From: CAJXVA01 sp963761755
Lineage (GTDB): Bacteria; Myxococcota_A; Polyangia; Nannocystales; Nannocystaceae
Length of the DNA: 64,000 nt
Assembly: GCA_963761755.1 (NCBI GenBank)
Contig: CAVXIC010000013.1
Span: forward strand, 62,001-126,000
Direction: 5' to 3'
Below the pieces are notes generated by a model. It worked only from the letters and a program-made list of their open reading frames with translations, was not told where the DNA came from and ran no database searches. Positions 43,015-52,534 of this stretch are shown one piece after another (within the stretch, counting starts at the first letter, position 1; each line of letters starts with the position of its first letter). Made by a program: the position numbers and the translations under genes.

Positions 43015-45381
43015 ATGCCAACGGACGCCGCCCAAAGGGGCTCCGAGCCGCCCGTCGATTCGGCTGCCGATTTCGCCGCCGAGCTGGCCCAGCTCTCCGC
43101 GTCTGCACGCGAGATCGTCGCCGAAGAGACCGGGATCCTCACCAGCATTCGAGGCCGATTGGAGCGAGAGGCCGCGGCCACGCCCAATGCGATCGAAGAC
43201 CTCGACGCGCAGATGATCGAGCTGCGCGATGCGATCGCCGAGGCGAAGGAAGAAGACGTCGCCTCGCTCATCGACCAGATGCACCAGGTCGCTGCGCTCA
43301 GCCGCAAGCGGGGCAAGGGGCGCAGTATCCCGATCGATCCCAAGAGCCCCTACTTCGGGCACCTGTGCCTGGAAGACGCGCGAACGGGTCGGGCACGGGA
43401 GGTCTTGATCGGACGGCACACCCTGCTCGACGATGGCGACGGCCTGTCGATCGTCGACTGGCGCAACGCGCCGGTCAGTCGGTTGTACTACCGGTACCAA
43501 GAAGATGATGAGTACGACGAGGAGTTCGGGGAGCGATCGGTCGAGGGTCGGGTGCTCAAGCGACGCAGCCTCGCGGTCACCGGAGGCACACTGCGGCGCA
43601 TCGCGGCTCCCCAGGGCACGTTCGCGCGGGGCGAGCAGGGGCACTGGCGCGAGTCCGGGCTGTCCGAGCTGCCGACGCTCGAAGGCGGCTCGGGATCCGC
43701 GATCCGCTACGACAAGAAGCAGCTCGGCGTGCAGGGCGACGACGCGGCGCTGCGGGCCGACAAGCGCCTCCAGGAGATCACCGCGCTCATCGACAAGGAG
43801 CAGTTCGAGCTGATCACCCAGTCCGACTCCGGGATCGTCCTCATCCAGGGCGGCGCCGGGTCGGGCAAGACGACGGTCGCGCTCCACCGCGTGGCCTATC
43901 TGTCCTTTCAGGACCCGAACCGCTTCGCGCCCCAGAAGATGCTCATCGTCGTCTTCAACGAGGCGCTGGTGGAGTACATCCGGCACGTGCTGCCGTCGCT
44001 GGGGGTCGAAGGGGTGACCGTGACGACCTATCGCCGGTGGACCGCGCAGCTGCTCGCGCGCGCCAAGATCGGCGTGGAACTCAAGCACGACGTTTCCACC
44101 CCCGAGCCTGTTTCGCGCTTCAAGAAGCATCCGGTCTTCATGCGAATGCTCGAGGAGCTCGTCGCCGAACACGTCGCCGACGTGCTGACCGAGCTCCAAG
44201 ACCGGGTGGCGCCTCGACCCGGCGGTGATGAAGTCGTCGAGATGTGGAGCAGCGCCTCGCGGATGGCTCCCCTGACCCGAGTCGAGCACCTGCAGCGGTG
44301 GCTGCAGGATGGGGCCGGTTCGCGGCTCAACCCCAAGACGCGAACGCCCGCGATCAGCATCATGCGCGTCGCACGGGACACGATGCGAGACATCGTCGCG
44401 GATTGGCTCGAGGTCAACACCAACAGCGTACGCATCCGCAAGGCCATCGCCCGGCACGCCGCGGACGCGTTCTCCGATAGCGACGTCGAGACGATCATCA
44501 AGTGGTGCGCAAAGAAGGCCGAGCTCGATGTCGACCCCGACGATCCAGAGGCCAAGACCGAGGACGTGGCGCTCGACCCCGAGGACGACGCCGCGCTCCT
44601 GCGCATGATGCAGCTCAAGTACGGCGGCATCTTCATCGGCAACAAGCGCTTCGAGTACGAGCATGTGGTGCTCGACGAGGCCCAAGACCTGTGCCCCCTC
44701 GAAGTGCGGGTCCTGCTCGACTCGGTCACCCGCGGTCGCAGCGTCACCATCGCCGGTGACCGCGCGCAGAAGATGGTGTTCGACAACGGCTTCCAGGACT
44801 GGCCGCAGCTGCTCGAGGGGGCCGGCCTCCCCCACACCGCCATTCAGCCCCTGAAGATCACCTATCGCTCGACGCGCCAGGTGATGGAGCTGTCGCAGTT
44901 CGTGCTGGGACATCTGCACAACCCCGAAGACCAGCTCATCGCGCGGGAGGGTGCACCGGTCTCGTACTTCGACTTCACCGACACCGGAGAAGCGGTCGCG
45001 TTCCTTGGAGAAGCGCTGCGGTCCTTGATTCAGCGCGAGCCGACCGCGTCGGTGGCGCTGATCTCCCGCTATCCGCAGCAGGCCGACACCTACTACGAGG
45101 CGCTGCGCGTCGCCGAGGTGCCCAAGCTGCGCCGCGTCCGTCGAGAAGACTTCACGTTTACCTCCGGCATCGACGTCACCGATGTTCGGCAGGTCAAGGG
45201 CCTCGAGTTCGACTACGTCGTCCTGCTCGAACCCAATCGACAGAACTACCCGACGCACGACCAGGCGAGGCACCTGATGCACATCGCCGTCACCCGGGCG
45301 GCGTACCAGCTGTGGATGGTCAACACCGGCGACCGCAGTCAGCTGCTGCCCGACACGCTCCGCAACGCGCTGGGCGACTGA
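43015..45381 (+). CDS. HelD-like superfamily 1 helicase
   Basis: 788 aa from ATG 43015. An N-terminal coiled-coil region (about 20-100) precedes the HelD signature SPYFGHLCLEDA and VDWRNAPVSRLYYR. Walker A GGAGSGKT (Lys 285), then SF1 motifs with Walker B VVLDEAQDLCPLE (Asp 554-Glu 555), QPLKITYRSTRQ, and the C-terminal motifs VKGLEFDYVVLLEP and HIAVTRA. HelD proteins bind RNA polymerase and use ATP to free stalled or DNA-bound complexes. UvrD/Rep-type DNA unwinding is the alternative, but the N-terminal coiled coil favours HelD. It ends 6 bases from the stop of the convergent propeller gene. Confidence 0.88.
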   Translation: MPTDAAQRGSEPPVDSAADFAAELAQLSASAREIVAEETGILTSIRGRLEREAAATPNAIEDLDAQMIELRDAIAEAKEEDVASLIDQMHQVAALSRKRGKGRSIPIDPKSPYFGHLCLEDARTGRAREVLIGRHTLLDDGDGLSIVDWRNAPVSRLYYRYQEDDEYDEEFGERSVEGRVLKRRSLAVTGGTLRRIAAPQGTFARGEQGHWRESGLSELPTLEGGSGSAIRYDKKQLGVQGDDAALRADKRLQEITALIDKEQFELITQSDSGIVLIQGGAGSGKTTVALHRVAYLSFQDPNRFAPQKMLIVVFNEALVEYIRHVLPSLGVEGVTVTTYRRWTAQLLARAKIGVELKHDVSTPEPVSRFKKHPVFMRMLEELVAEHVADVLTELQDRVAPRPGGDEVVEMWSSASRMAPLTRVEHLQRWLQDGAGSRLNPKTRTPAISIMRVARDTMRDIVADWLEVNTNSVRIRKAIARHAADAFSDSDVETIIKWCAKKAELDVDPDDPEAKTEDVALDPEDDAALLRMMQLKYGGIFIGNKRFEYEHVVLDEAQDLCPLEVRVLLDSVTRGRSVTIAGDRAQKMVFDNGFQDWPQLLEGAGLPHTAIQPLKITYRSTRQVMELSQFVLGHLHNPEDQLIAREGAPVSYFDFTDTGEAVAFLGEALRSLIQREPTASVALISRYPQQADTYYEALRVAEVPKLRRVRREDFTFTSGIDVTDVRQVKGLEFDYVVLLEPNRQNYPTHDQARHLMHIAVTRAAYQLWMVNTGDRSQLLPDTLRNALGD

Positions 45382-45387
45382 GCCGCG

Positions 45388-47274
45388 CTACTCGAGCGTC
45401 AGCACCGCGATGTGCGGTCCGATGGCCGCGGCGACCGTGCCCACTCCCCAAACCAGGTGGGTTCGGGTGCGGTCGTCATCGCTGGGGGTGATCGGCAGCG
45501 GGTGCTCGGCGGCGACCGAGCCGTTGGTCGCATCGACGACGGCGATGAAGAGCGCGTCATCCTGCGCGGCGACCGTGTAGAGCATGCCGTCGCCGAAGAC
45601 GACGGGCCCGAAGGCGCCCAGCGGTGTCTTCCACGTGTCGTCGCCTTCGGCCACGAGCTGGAGCTTGCCGCGCTCATTGAATGCAACGGACGTCGTGTCG
45701 ACGGCCGCAGGTGGCGTGGGGTCGAGTGCTCGACCGTAGCGCCACAGGACGCAACCCGCCGGAGCCTGCGTCGAGTCGCCGGATTCGAGCTGAACCTCGG
45801 AGCGGCCTCGACATCGCTCGACGTCGAGGAGGGCGGCCTCTTGCGCGTACTGGAGCGCAAGCCGACCGCCAGGCACCGAGACCATGGAGCGCACGTCCGC
45901 GGGAAGCGAGGCGGAGAAGACCTCACCCAGCTCTCGGTCGAACGCACGCATGGTGTCCTCCTCGGCCAGGTATCGCGTGCCGTCTTCTCCGAGCGCGACG
46001 ATGGAACGAGGCTCGAGGTACTCGCCCTCCAGGCGGCCGACCGGGTCCATGCACACGCCCCCTTCCGCTCCTGGGATGCACGCCGAAGGGGTGACGAGCA
46101 TGAACCGGGCGTCGGCGAGCGCCACCAGGACCTGCTGCCCGTCCGCATCGGCGGCGACGACCTGAGGCGACTTGCTGCCCGACTCGGGGAATGGAATCTC
46201 GAACTGCTGTGTCCCGTCGGTCCCCGACAGACCGACGACCGCGTGCGGCCGGACGATGACGACGGAACCATCGTCCATCGCTGCGATGGCGTTGTTGTCG
46301 CCCTCGGACGTCCACGCGGCCGCGCCGTTCGCATACCCGACGACCGCGGTGTCGAACGCCGCCACCGCCACGTTCCCCGCAATGCGGAACTGCTTGGGTG
46401 CCGAGTCGGCGGTCACGGTCCAGGAGGCTGCAGGGGGCGCCGGGGCCTCGGCAGGCGCGGCGTCCTCGGGAGCCCCCGCACCCGCGGGTTGGGGAGCGTT
46501 CACGCCGGGAGCGGCGGTCGCCGGGGCCTTGGTCACCGGCGCGATGGCGGCCACCTCGGCTGGAGGCGTGGCGGACTCGAGCTCCGGCAGCGCGTCGGGC
46601 TGTCGAACGGCGCCCAGAGCTGCAGCACCGACCCAGGCTGCCGCGGCGACGCCCCCCAGGACCATGAAGGGCATCGGCGAACGACGCGCCGTTCGACTGC
46701 CAGGGATGAGGGTCGCCACTCGGGGCACCGCGGTGGGGATGGGTGACGCGACGACCTGGGTGTCTCCGACCAAGGGCGCGGCGCCCAGGTCTGCGAGCGC
46801 GGGCGCGAAGTCGGCGGGGGACGTCGCCACCTGGGTGCCACCGCGATCCGGCGCTGGGCCGAGGTCGTCGAAGGGATCGAAGTCGGCCGGCGACGCGGCG
46901 ACTTGCGTCCCGCCGCTGAGCGGCGCGTCGGTCTGAGGCACGCCCAGATCGAAGGGGTTGGGCATCGACACGAGCGTCTGCGCCTCGTCGTGCATCGAGT
47001 CGTTCATCTCGACCGGCCCGAGCCCGACGGTCTTGCGCTTGCGCGACTTGCTCGGCAGCTCCAGGCTGGACAGCACCGGTTCCATGGTTCGTCCCGGCGT
47101 CACTCGGGACGTTCGCTGGACCTCGGTGGTCCTTGGCTCGTCGAAGTCGTCCAGCGGCTTGCTGGGATCGACTGCACGCCCCGGCACGGCCCGCGAGGGC
47201 GGCGGAGGAGGCTTGGGGAGGCGACGGGGCTTTCCGCTCACGACCCCCTGACGATACGTCGGCCCCGTGGCCAT
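45388..47274 (-). CDS. Membrane-anchored PQQ-like beta-propeller protein with TQV/SP repeats
   Basis: 628 aa from ATG 47274. A cytosolic N-terminal region of about 190 residues is Pro/Asp/Thr-rich and contains three spaced GTQVAxSPADF- or DTQVVASP-type motifs plus a TLVSMPNPFD motif. A single membrane helix follows (MPFMVLGGVAAAAWVGAAALGAV), then a periplasmic Ala/Pro linker and a C-terminal PQQ/WD-like propeller of about 290 residues (VVGYANGAAAWTSEG, PLGAFGPVVFGDGMLYTVA, AVVDATNGSVAAEHPLP). The repeated Thr-Gln-Val motifs could be phospho-acceptor sites for the neighbouring kinases. It is divergent from the ECF sigma gene. Confidence 0.75.
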   Translation of the reverse strand: MATGPTYRQGVVSGKPRRLPKPPPPPSRAVPGRAVDPSKPLDDFDEPRTTEVQRTSRVTPGRTMEPVLSSLELPSKSRKRKTVGLGPVEMNDSMHDEAQTLVSMPNPFDLGVPQTDAPLSGGTQVAASPADFDPFDDLGPAPDRGGTQVATSPADFAPALADLGAAPLVGDTQVVASPIPTAVPRVATLIPGSRTARRSPMPFMVLGGVAAAAWVGAAALGAVRQPDALPELESATPPAEVAAIAPVTKAPATAAPGVNAPQPAGAGAPEDAAPAEAPAPPAASWTVTADSAPKQFRIAGNVAVAAFDTAVVGYANGAAAWTSEGDNNAIAAMDDGSVVIVRPHAVVGLSGTDGTQQFEIPFPESGSKSPQVVAADADGQQVLVALADARFMLVTPSACIPGAEGGVCMDPVGRLEGEYLEPRSIVALGEDGTRYLAEEDTMRAFDRELGEVFSASLPADVRSMVSVPGGRLALQYAQEAALLDVERCRGRSEVQLESGDSTQAPAGCVLWRYGRALDPTPPAAVDTTSVAFNERGKLQLVAEGDDTWKTPLGAFGPVVFGDGMLYTVAAQDDALFIAVVDATNGSVAAEHPLPITPSDDDRTRTHLVWGVGTVAAAIGPHIAVLTLE

Positions 47275-47399
47275 GCCAACGACACCGCGGTGTCGGCACC
47301 CCCTTGTCCGCCGAACTGCAGCATTGGGTTGGGGCGGCACACGTTCTGCGCGAAGAGTCCGGCCCGGGCTCCTGTGGATTCCCATTGACGAGCGCGATG

Positions 47400-47415
47400 T
47401 TGGCGTGCCGTTTGC
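47400..47415 (+). promoter_or_regulatory. Sigma54-like -24/-12 element before the sigma/kinase operon
   Basis: TTGGCGTG-CCGT-TTGC carries GG and GC at the correct 10-base spacing and a full TTGC box. A second weaker candidate, CGGCACA-CGTT-CTGC, lies at 47335-47349. Both point to the ECF sigma gene, whose ATG is at 47495. In GC-rich DNA such matches can occur by chance. Confidence 0.35.
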
Positions 47416-47494
47416 GGCCTCTTCGCGCGTCGAGCAGGCGCATCTGGACATCGTATCGGCGCGAGCCGATCATGATCGTCGAGAGCGCGAGGCG

Positions 47495-48169
47495 ATGAGC
47501 CACCCAGACTCCACCGAGGACCAGGACGAGCGAGTAGCGCGCGAGCTGCCAGAGATCGAAGGAAACGAAGACGTCAACGATTTCATGCTCCTGAAGTCCT
47601 GGCGCGGGGGCGATCGCGACGCGGGGGATCTGCTGCTGACGCGGTACTTCGACGTCGTCTGTCGCTTCATTCGCAACCGCGCCGACCCACGCGACGTGGA
47701 CGACCTCGTGCAGGCCACCTTCTTGGACTGCGTGGAGAACCGGGGGCAGATTCGGACCGAGGGGAGCTTTCGAGGCTTCATCCTCGCGGTCGCTCGGTAC
47801 CGATTCTACGATCACCTGCGCGCACGCAAACCGGATCGCGACGCCGAGACGATGTCGAACATGTCCCTGGTCGACCTCGGAACCACACCGAGTCGAAGGG
47901 TGGCTCGCGATCAAGAGAGCCAGCTGCTCTGGGCAGCGCTGGACACCATCCCCGCGGAGCAGCAGATGGCGCTGGAACTCGCGTACTGGGAAGGGTTCAC
48001 CGGTCCGGAAATCGCCGTCGTGTTGGGTGTCGAGGCCGGGACGGTGCGCAGCCGGCTCACCCGCGCACGAGGGGCACTGCGTGAACGGCTCGTCGCCGAC
48101 CTTGGCGACGCCCCGGCGGCGAATCTCCTTCGCAGACTCTCCGAGAACCCAGAGCGCTCGCAGCGATGA
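47495..48169 (+). CDS. ECF-type RNA polymerase sigma factor
   Basis: 224 aa from ATG 47495 with GAGG upstream. Region 2 (LLLTRYFDVVCRFIRNRADPRDVDDLVQATFLDC) and region 4 (LDTIPAEQQMALELAYWEGFTGPEIAVVLGVEAGTVRSRL) are both intact. No anti-sigma gene follows. Instead its stop overlaps the start of an STPK-TPR kinase in ATGA, a coupling typical of ECF groups activated by Ser/Thr phosphorylation (as EcfP/PknT in Vibrio). In those groups region 2.2 acidic residues are often reduced; here DVDDLVQATF keeps two acids, so whether phosphorylation is required cannot be judged from sequence. Confidence 0.88.
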   Translation: MSHPDSTEDQDERVARELPEIEGNEDVNDFMLLKSWRGGDRDAGDLLLTRYFDVVCRFIRNRADPRDVDDLVQATFLDCVENRGQIRTEGSFRGFILAVARYRFYDHLRARKPDRDAETMSNMSLVDLGTTPSRRVARDQESQLLWAALDTIPAEQQMALELAYWEGFTGPEIAVVLGVEAGTVRSRLTRARGALRERLVADLGDAPAANLLRRLSENPERSQR

Positions 48170-50979
48170 CTCCCGAGGACGACGTTGCCGACGCGCTGGC
48201 CTGCCTCGGGAAGCGCTCGATGTCCGGGCTGGACCGGCGCTTGCTCGGCGACCTGCGGGCGCGTCTGTTGGGTCGAGCGCCCCATCCGCACGCGATCGGG
48301 CGATTCACCGTGCTCTCGGAGATCGGTCGCGGCGGGATGGGCACGGTCTATGCGGTCTACGATCCGCAGCTGGACCGCAAGGTCGCCCTCAAGGCCCTGC
48401 TTCAGCCCTCGATGGAGGACAGCGAGAGCCTGCTCTGGGAGGCCAAGCGCCTGGCCCGAGTCCGTCATCCCAACGTCGCCGCGGTCCACGACGCGTTCGT
48501 CGAGGACGGGGTCGTCTATGTCGCGATGGAGCTCGTCGAGGGGCAGACGCTCGACGACTGGCACGACGACCAGCAGGCCTCCGCGCGCGAGACCGTGGGC
48601 GTCCTCGTGCAGGCCGGGCTCGGCCTGGCGGCTGTTCACGAGGCGGGCCTCATTCATCGAGATTTCAAGCCATCCAACGTCATCATGGGGGTGGACGGCC
48701 GGGCGCAACTCGTCGACTTCGGACTCGCCGTCCCTCGCGAAGAGGGCTCGCTGTCGATCGCGGGGACGGAGGGCTACATCGCGCCGGAGTGCTTCGAAGG
48801 TGCACCGCCTTCACCGCGGTCCGACCAGTTCTCCTTCTGCGTGGTCGCGGCGCGGATGCTGGGAGCGAGCGTCGCCGTCGAGCGCGGCCGGGTCGTGAAC
48901 GTGCAGTGGGATGGGGTTCCGGGACCGACCGCGGACGTCCTGGGCCGGGGCCTCGAGGCTGATCCCCTGGCGCGCTTCACCGACATGGGCCACCTGCTGA
49001 CGCGACTGTCCGCGGCCATGCCCGTCCCCGGCGGTCGTCGTCGCGCGCTGTTGCTGCTGACCGGTGGTGCGGCCGGCGCAGCCCTGCTCGGGTGGGGCAT
49101 CGTTCAGGGGCAGGGCACGTATCGGTCTTGGCAGGACGACAAGCGCATCGAGGAGTGTGCGTCGGTTGCGACCGACGAGATGGCGGCGCTGTGGTCCGGG
49201 GTGCGGCGCGAGGTCGTTCGGCGTGGCTTGTTGGCGTCTGGTGTGCCCTACGCCGACGCGACCGTCGACAAGACACTTCCCGTGCTCGACCGGTATGCCC
49301 AGCAGTGGATGGATGCCCGCGTGTCGTCGTGCACGACCACGTTTGCGCCGTTCATCGAGCAACGCTCGGATTGGTGCTTGCAGGCGGGGCGCTCGGAGTT
49401 CGACGTGATGCTCGAAAGCTTCGAGGCCAGCGATCCCGGCATCACCGGCGTCGCCACGGAGTTGGCGGCCGGACTCTCGCCCGCGGAGCTCTGCAATGAC
49501 GTCGACGCGCTGCGGCGCATGCCGGACCCGCCCCGCGCATCGCAACGGGACGCGGTCGCCGACGTCATGCGAGAGGTCGCCCTGGTCGCGGCCTCGAGGC
49601 GGTTGGGACGGGGAGACCACGGTCTCGGGCGCGCCGAGCAGGCGCTCGCGGCGGCGCAGTCCGTCGCGTGGCAACCCCTCCTCGCGTCCGCACATCTACG
49701 TCTGGCGGAGAGCCTTGCCGCCGGATCGAGCCTCGAGGAGGCCGAGGTGCACTACGAGGAGGCCTTCTTCGCGGCGCGCGAATCGGGTGCGGGAGGGCTG
49801 GCGGCCGATGTTGCGCTCGCGCTCGCCGAGCACACCGGCACCCTGATGGTCCAGCGCGAGACGGGCCTGCTCTGGCTTCGGCACGCCGAGCTCCTGATCG
49901 ACCAAGAAACGGGTCGTCTCGAGCGAGGACATCGAGCGCTGGCCGTCTCGGCGCGCGCGAACATCGCTCACGTCGACGGCGCGTTCGAAGAGGCCGAACG
50001 TCTCCATCTCGAGTCCGTCGCGGCGTGGGAGCATGTCGTAGGTTCGGCGCACCCTTCGTACGCAGCGGCGCTCAACGACCTGGGCCTCGTGCAGAGAGAC
50101 CTCGGGCGGGGGGACTCGGCGATCACGACCTTGCAGCGTAGCGCCGCGGTTGCCGAGGTTGCGCTGGGGCCCGATCATCCCAGCGTCGCCGCCGTGCTGA
50201 GCAATCTCAGCCAGGCCCTGCGCCGGGTGGAGCGCTTCGATCAGGCGCTCGAGGTCCAGCAGCGCGCTCTTTCGATCGACCGCGCCGCACTCGGCGACGC
50301 CGACCCGGGCCTCGCGTTCCACTATTCGAACCTTGCCGGCATCCATGGCGACCTGGGCGACGCGGCGGCCGAGCTGCAGGCGCGTGAGACGGTCCTGGAG
50401 TTGTTGTCCGGAGCCCAGACGGCCCGAACGCCCGCCGTCGTGATCGCGCACGCGAACCTGGCCCAGACCTTCGCGAAGTGGGGCCGACCCGAAGACGCCG
50501 AGCGCGTGTATGCCACGCTCCTGCCGCTCGCCCGCGACGTCATGGGCGAGGGCCACCACCTCTTCGGCCGCGTGCTCAACAATCGCGCAGCGACACTGGG
50601 GCAGCTGGGCCGGATCCAGGAGTCGGCCGACACCTACGCCGAGGCGATCGCCAACTGGGAGCAGCACGAAGTCCCCGCCGCCGAAATGGCCATGCTCTCC
50701 AGCAACTATGCGGTGAAGCTGGCGGAGCTGGGTCGGATCGATGAGTCGCTTCGGCGCGTTCGGAAGGACGTCGAGACGCTCGAGGAGGCTCGTGGTCCGA
50801 GCCATGGCACCGTCGCCGAGGTCAAGCTCAAGCTCGGTCGCATCCTTCGCATCGCCGAGCGCGAGGGGGAGGCGACCGACGTCTATCGCGAAGCCCTCGG
50901 GATCTTCGAGACCATCCCCGGCGAACAGAGCGGGGAGACTGCGGTGCGGGAGCAGCTCAGGGAGCTCGAGGGCGGTTGA
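48166..50979 (+). CDS. Membrane-anchored Ser/Thr protein kinase with TPR tail (coupled to ECF sigma)
   Basis: 937 aa. Kinase domain with glycine loop GRGGMGTVY, Lys 76 (VALKALL), catalytic Asp 166 in HRDFKPSN, DFG at 184-186 and IAPE in the activation segment; all catalytic residues are present. One membrane helix near 283-303 (ALLLLTGGAAGAALLGWGI). About 600 residues of predicted TPR-like helical repeats follow (recurring HPSYAAALNDLGLVQRDLG and HPSVAAVLSNLSQALRRV motifs), which would lie in the periplasm. It probably phosphorylates the upstream-encoded sigma factor in response to a periplasmic cue; the target is inferred from coupling only. It runs convergently into the AAA+ activator at 51035. 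Confidence 0.93.
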   Translation: MTPEDDVADALACLGKRSMSGLDRRLLGDLRARLLGRAPHPHAIGRFTVLSEIGRGGMGTVYAVYDPQLDRKVALKALLQPSMEDSESLLWEAKRLARVRHPNVAAVHDAFVEDGVVYVAMELVEGQTLDDWHDDQQASARETVGVLVQAGLGLAAVHEAGLIHRDFKPSNVIMGVDGRAQLVDFGLAVPREEGSLSIAGTEGYIAPECFEGAPPSPRSDQFSFCVVAARMLGASVAVERGRVVNVQWDGVPGPTADVLGRGLEADPLARFTDMGHLLTRLSAAMPVPGGRRRALLLLTGGAAGAALLGWGIVQGQGTYRSWQDDKRIEECASVATDEMAALWSGVRREVVRRGLLASGVPYADATVDKTLPVLDRYAQQWMDARVSSCTTTFAPFIEQRSDWCLQAGRSEFDVMLESFEASDPGITGVATELAAGLSPAELCNDVDALRRMPDPPRASQRDAVADVMREVALVAASRRLGRGDHGLGRAEQALAAAQSVAWQPLLASAHLRLAESLAAGSSLEEAEVHYEEAFFAARESGAGGLAADVALALAEHTGTLMVQRETGLLWLRHAELLIDQETGRLERGHRALAVSARANIAHVDGAFEEAERLHLESVAAWEHVVGSAHPSYAAALNDLGLVQRDLGRGDSAITTLQRSAAVAEVALGPDHPSVAAVLSNLSQALRRVERFDQALEVQQRALSIDRAALGDADPGLAFHYSNLAGIHGDLGDAAAELQARETVLELLSGAQTARTPAVVIAHANLAQTFAKWGRPEDAERVYATLLPLARDVMGEGHHLFGRVLNNRAATLGQLGRIQESADTYAEAIANWEQHEVPAAEMAMLSSNYAVKLAELGRIDESLRRVRKDVETLEEARGPSHGTVAEVKLKLGRILRIAEREGEATDVYREALGIFETIPGEQSGETAVREQLRELEGG

Positions 50980-51034
50980 GTCCAGTCACTCCGCTGCAGA
51001 GCTGACCCGTCGAAGGCTGCGTGATCGAAGACCG

Positions 51035-52462
51035 CTACTTCTTCCGCGGTCGCGGAATGCTGAGCTGGTTGAGTCTGCTGCTCAGGGTGCGCCGAGAAAT
51101 CCCCAGCCGCTTGGCGGCACGGGTCTGGTTGCCGCCACAGTCGGCGAGCGCCGCGATGATGCGCTGTCGCTCCTCTTCGTCGAGGCCACTGAGGCCACTG
51201 AGGCCCTCGGTCGGCGCCGGCGCAACCTGTTCGCCCATCGAGGCGGCAGGGGTGGCACCGCGTCCAGGGGAGTAGTCGTTGCCGACCGCCAGATGCTCGG
51301 GCTGCACGACGCCGTCGGTGGACAAGAGCACCGCGCGGTTCACCGCGTTCTTGAGCTCGCGAATGTTGCCCGGCCACGCGTAGCCCTGCATCCAGGTGAT
51401 CGCGTCCGAGGACAGCAGCGGCACGGTGCCGAAGCCGGCTTCGCGAGCCGCGTCTGCGAGGAAGGAGCGCGCCAGCGGGACCACTTCGTCGACCCGGTCG
51501 CGCAGGGGCGGAATCACCAGGGAGATTCCGTTGAGGCGGTAGAAGAGGTCTTCGCGAAACCGTCCTGCGGCGACGTCCTCCGCCAGGTTGCGGTGCGTGG
51601 CCGAGATGAAGCGAACGTCGACCGGGGTCTGCTTGATGCTGCCGACCCGATGCACGGCCCGCAGCTCGAGCACCCTCAGGAGCTTGGCCTGCGCAGACAG
51701 AGGCATCTCGCCGATCTCGTCGAGAAAGAACGTGCCGGTGTGCGCGGCCTCGATCAGTCCGGGCTTGGCCTGGCTCGCGCCGGTGAACGCGCCCTTCTCA
51801 TAGCCGAAGAGCTCGCTCTCGAAGAGCGTATCGGTGAGCGATGCGCAGTTGATGCCCAAGAAGGGAGAGGACGCGCGCGGCGACATGCGATGGAGCGTCG
51901 CCGCCATCACTTCCTTGCCCACGCCGGTTTCGCCCAAGAGCAGGACGTTGATCCGGCTGGAGGCGACGCGCCGAGCCAGTCGGTGGAGCCGGCGCATGGA
52001 GTCGCTGCGGCCCTCGATCGGGTCATCGGAGAGCTCGGGCTCGTCCGGGGTGTGGTTGCCCGCGCCGAGGACTTCGCGCTGCACGATGACCACGGTCGAA
52101 CCGAAGTCGATCGTCTCGCCGACGCTGATCGCGGTGTCGACATCGGGCTGGAGCTTGCGGCCGCGAACGATCGTGCCGTTGGAGCTGCCGAGGTCTCTGA
52201 CCTTCAGCGTTTCCCCGAGGGTGATGGCTGCGTGGACGCGAGAGATGAGGGGGTCGGGCACCTGGATGTCGGCGGTCTCGGACCGGCCGACCGTGATGCG
52301 CCCGTGTTCGGGGAGCTGATGGGCAACCGGCTCTCGGTCGCTGATCACCAGCAGCTTGAACCGACCCAGCTCGACAGCCAGCGAGCCAGGGTCCATCGTC
52401 GGGAGTTCTCGTCCGATCGGTTTGTCTGTCATCCGCGGGGTGCCGAGACTGAGTCGTATCAT
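51035..52462 (-). CDS. FHA-domain sigma54-dependent transcriptional activator
   Basis: 475 aa from ATG 52462, which has GAGGG upstream; a second ATG at 52432 lacks a site. FHA domain at about 40-125 with RITVGR, SRVHAAI and the phosphopeptide-binding GSSNG. AAA+ domain with Walker A GETGVGKE (177-184), the sigma54-contact loop GAFTGA (224-229), Walker B FFLDEIGE and an arginine-finger region. Fis-type HTH at the C-terminus (GGNQTRAAKRLGISRRTLSSRL). The FHA domain should read Thr-phosphorylated partners, fitting the kinase-rich neighbourhood. Its stop lies 55 bases from that of the convergent STPK. Confidence 0.95.
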   Translation of the reverse strand: MIRLSLGTPRMTDKPIGRELPTMDPGSLAVELGRFKLLVISDREPVAHQLPEHGRITVGRSETADIQVPDPLISRVHAAITLGETLKVRDLGSSNGTIVRGRKLQPDVDTAISVGETIDFGSTVVIVQREVLGAGNHTPDEPELSDDPIEGRSDSMRRLHRLARRVASSRINVLLLGETGVGKEVMAATLHRMSPRASSPFLGINCASLTDTLFESELFGYEKGAFTGASQAKPGLIEAAHTGTFFLDEIGEMPLSAQAKLLRVLELRAVHRVGSIKQTPVDVRFISATHRNLAEDVAAGRFREDLFYRLNGISLVIPPLRDRVDEVVPLARSFLADAAREAGFGTVPLLSSDAITWMQGYAWPGNIRELKNAVNRAVLLSTDGVVQPEHLAVGNDYSPGRGATPAASMGEQVAPAPTEGLSGLSGLDEEERQRIIAALADCGGNQTRAAKRLGISRRTLSSRLNQLSIPRPRKK

Positions 52463-52490
52463 GAACGCCCTCGTATCTTCAGTGTGCGAG

Positions 52491-52521
52491 CGCCCGCACC
52501 GCGCAGCTGGCGGTGCGAGCG
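52491..52521 (-). terminator. GC-rich hairpin between the small membrane protein and the FHA activator
   Basis: A 12-bp stem with one mismatch (52491-52502 with 52510-52521) and a 7-base loop lies between the stop of the gene at 52535 and the start of the activator, both leftward. There is no T tract. It may be a terminator or attenuator reducing read-through. Confidence 0.45.
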
Positions 52522-52534
52522 TTGTGAGGGACGA

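Noticed and set aside
43000..45282. Minus-strand frame opposite the HelD-like gene
   Set aside because: No motif; the plus frame has all SF1 helicase motifs.
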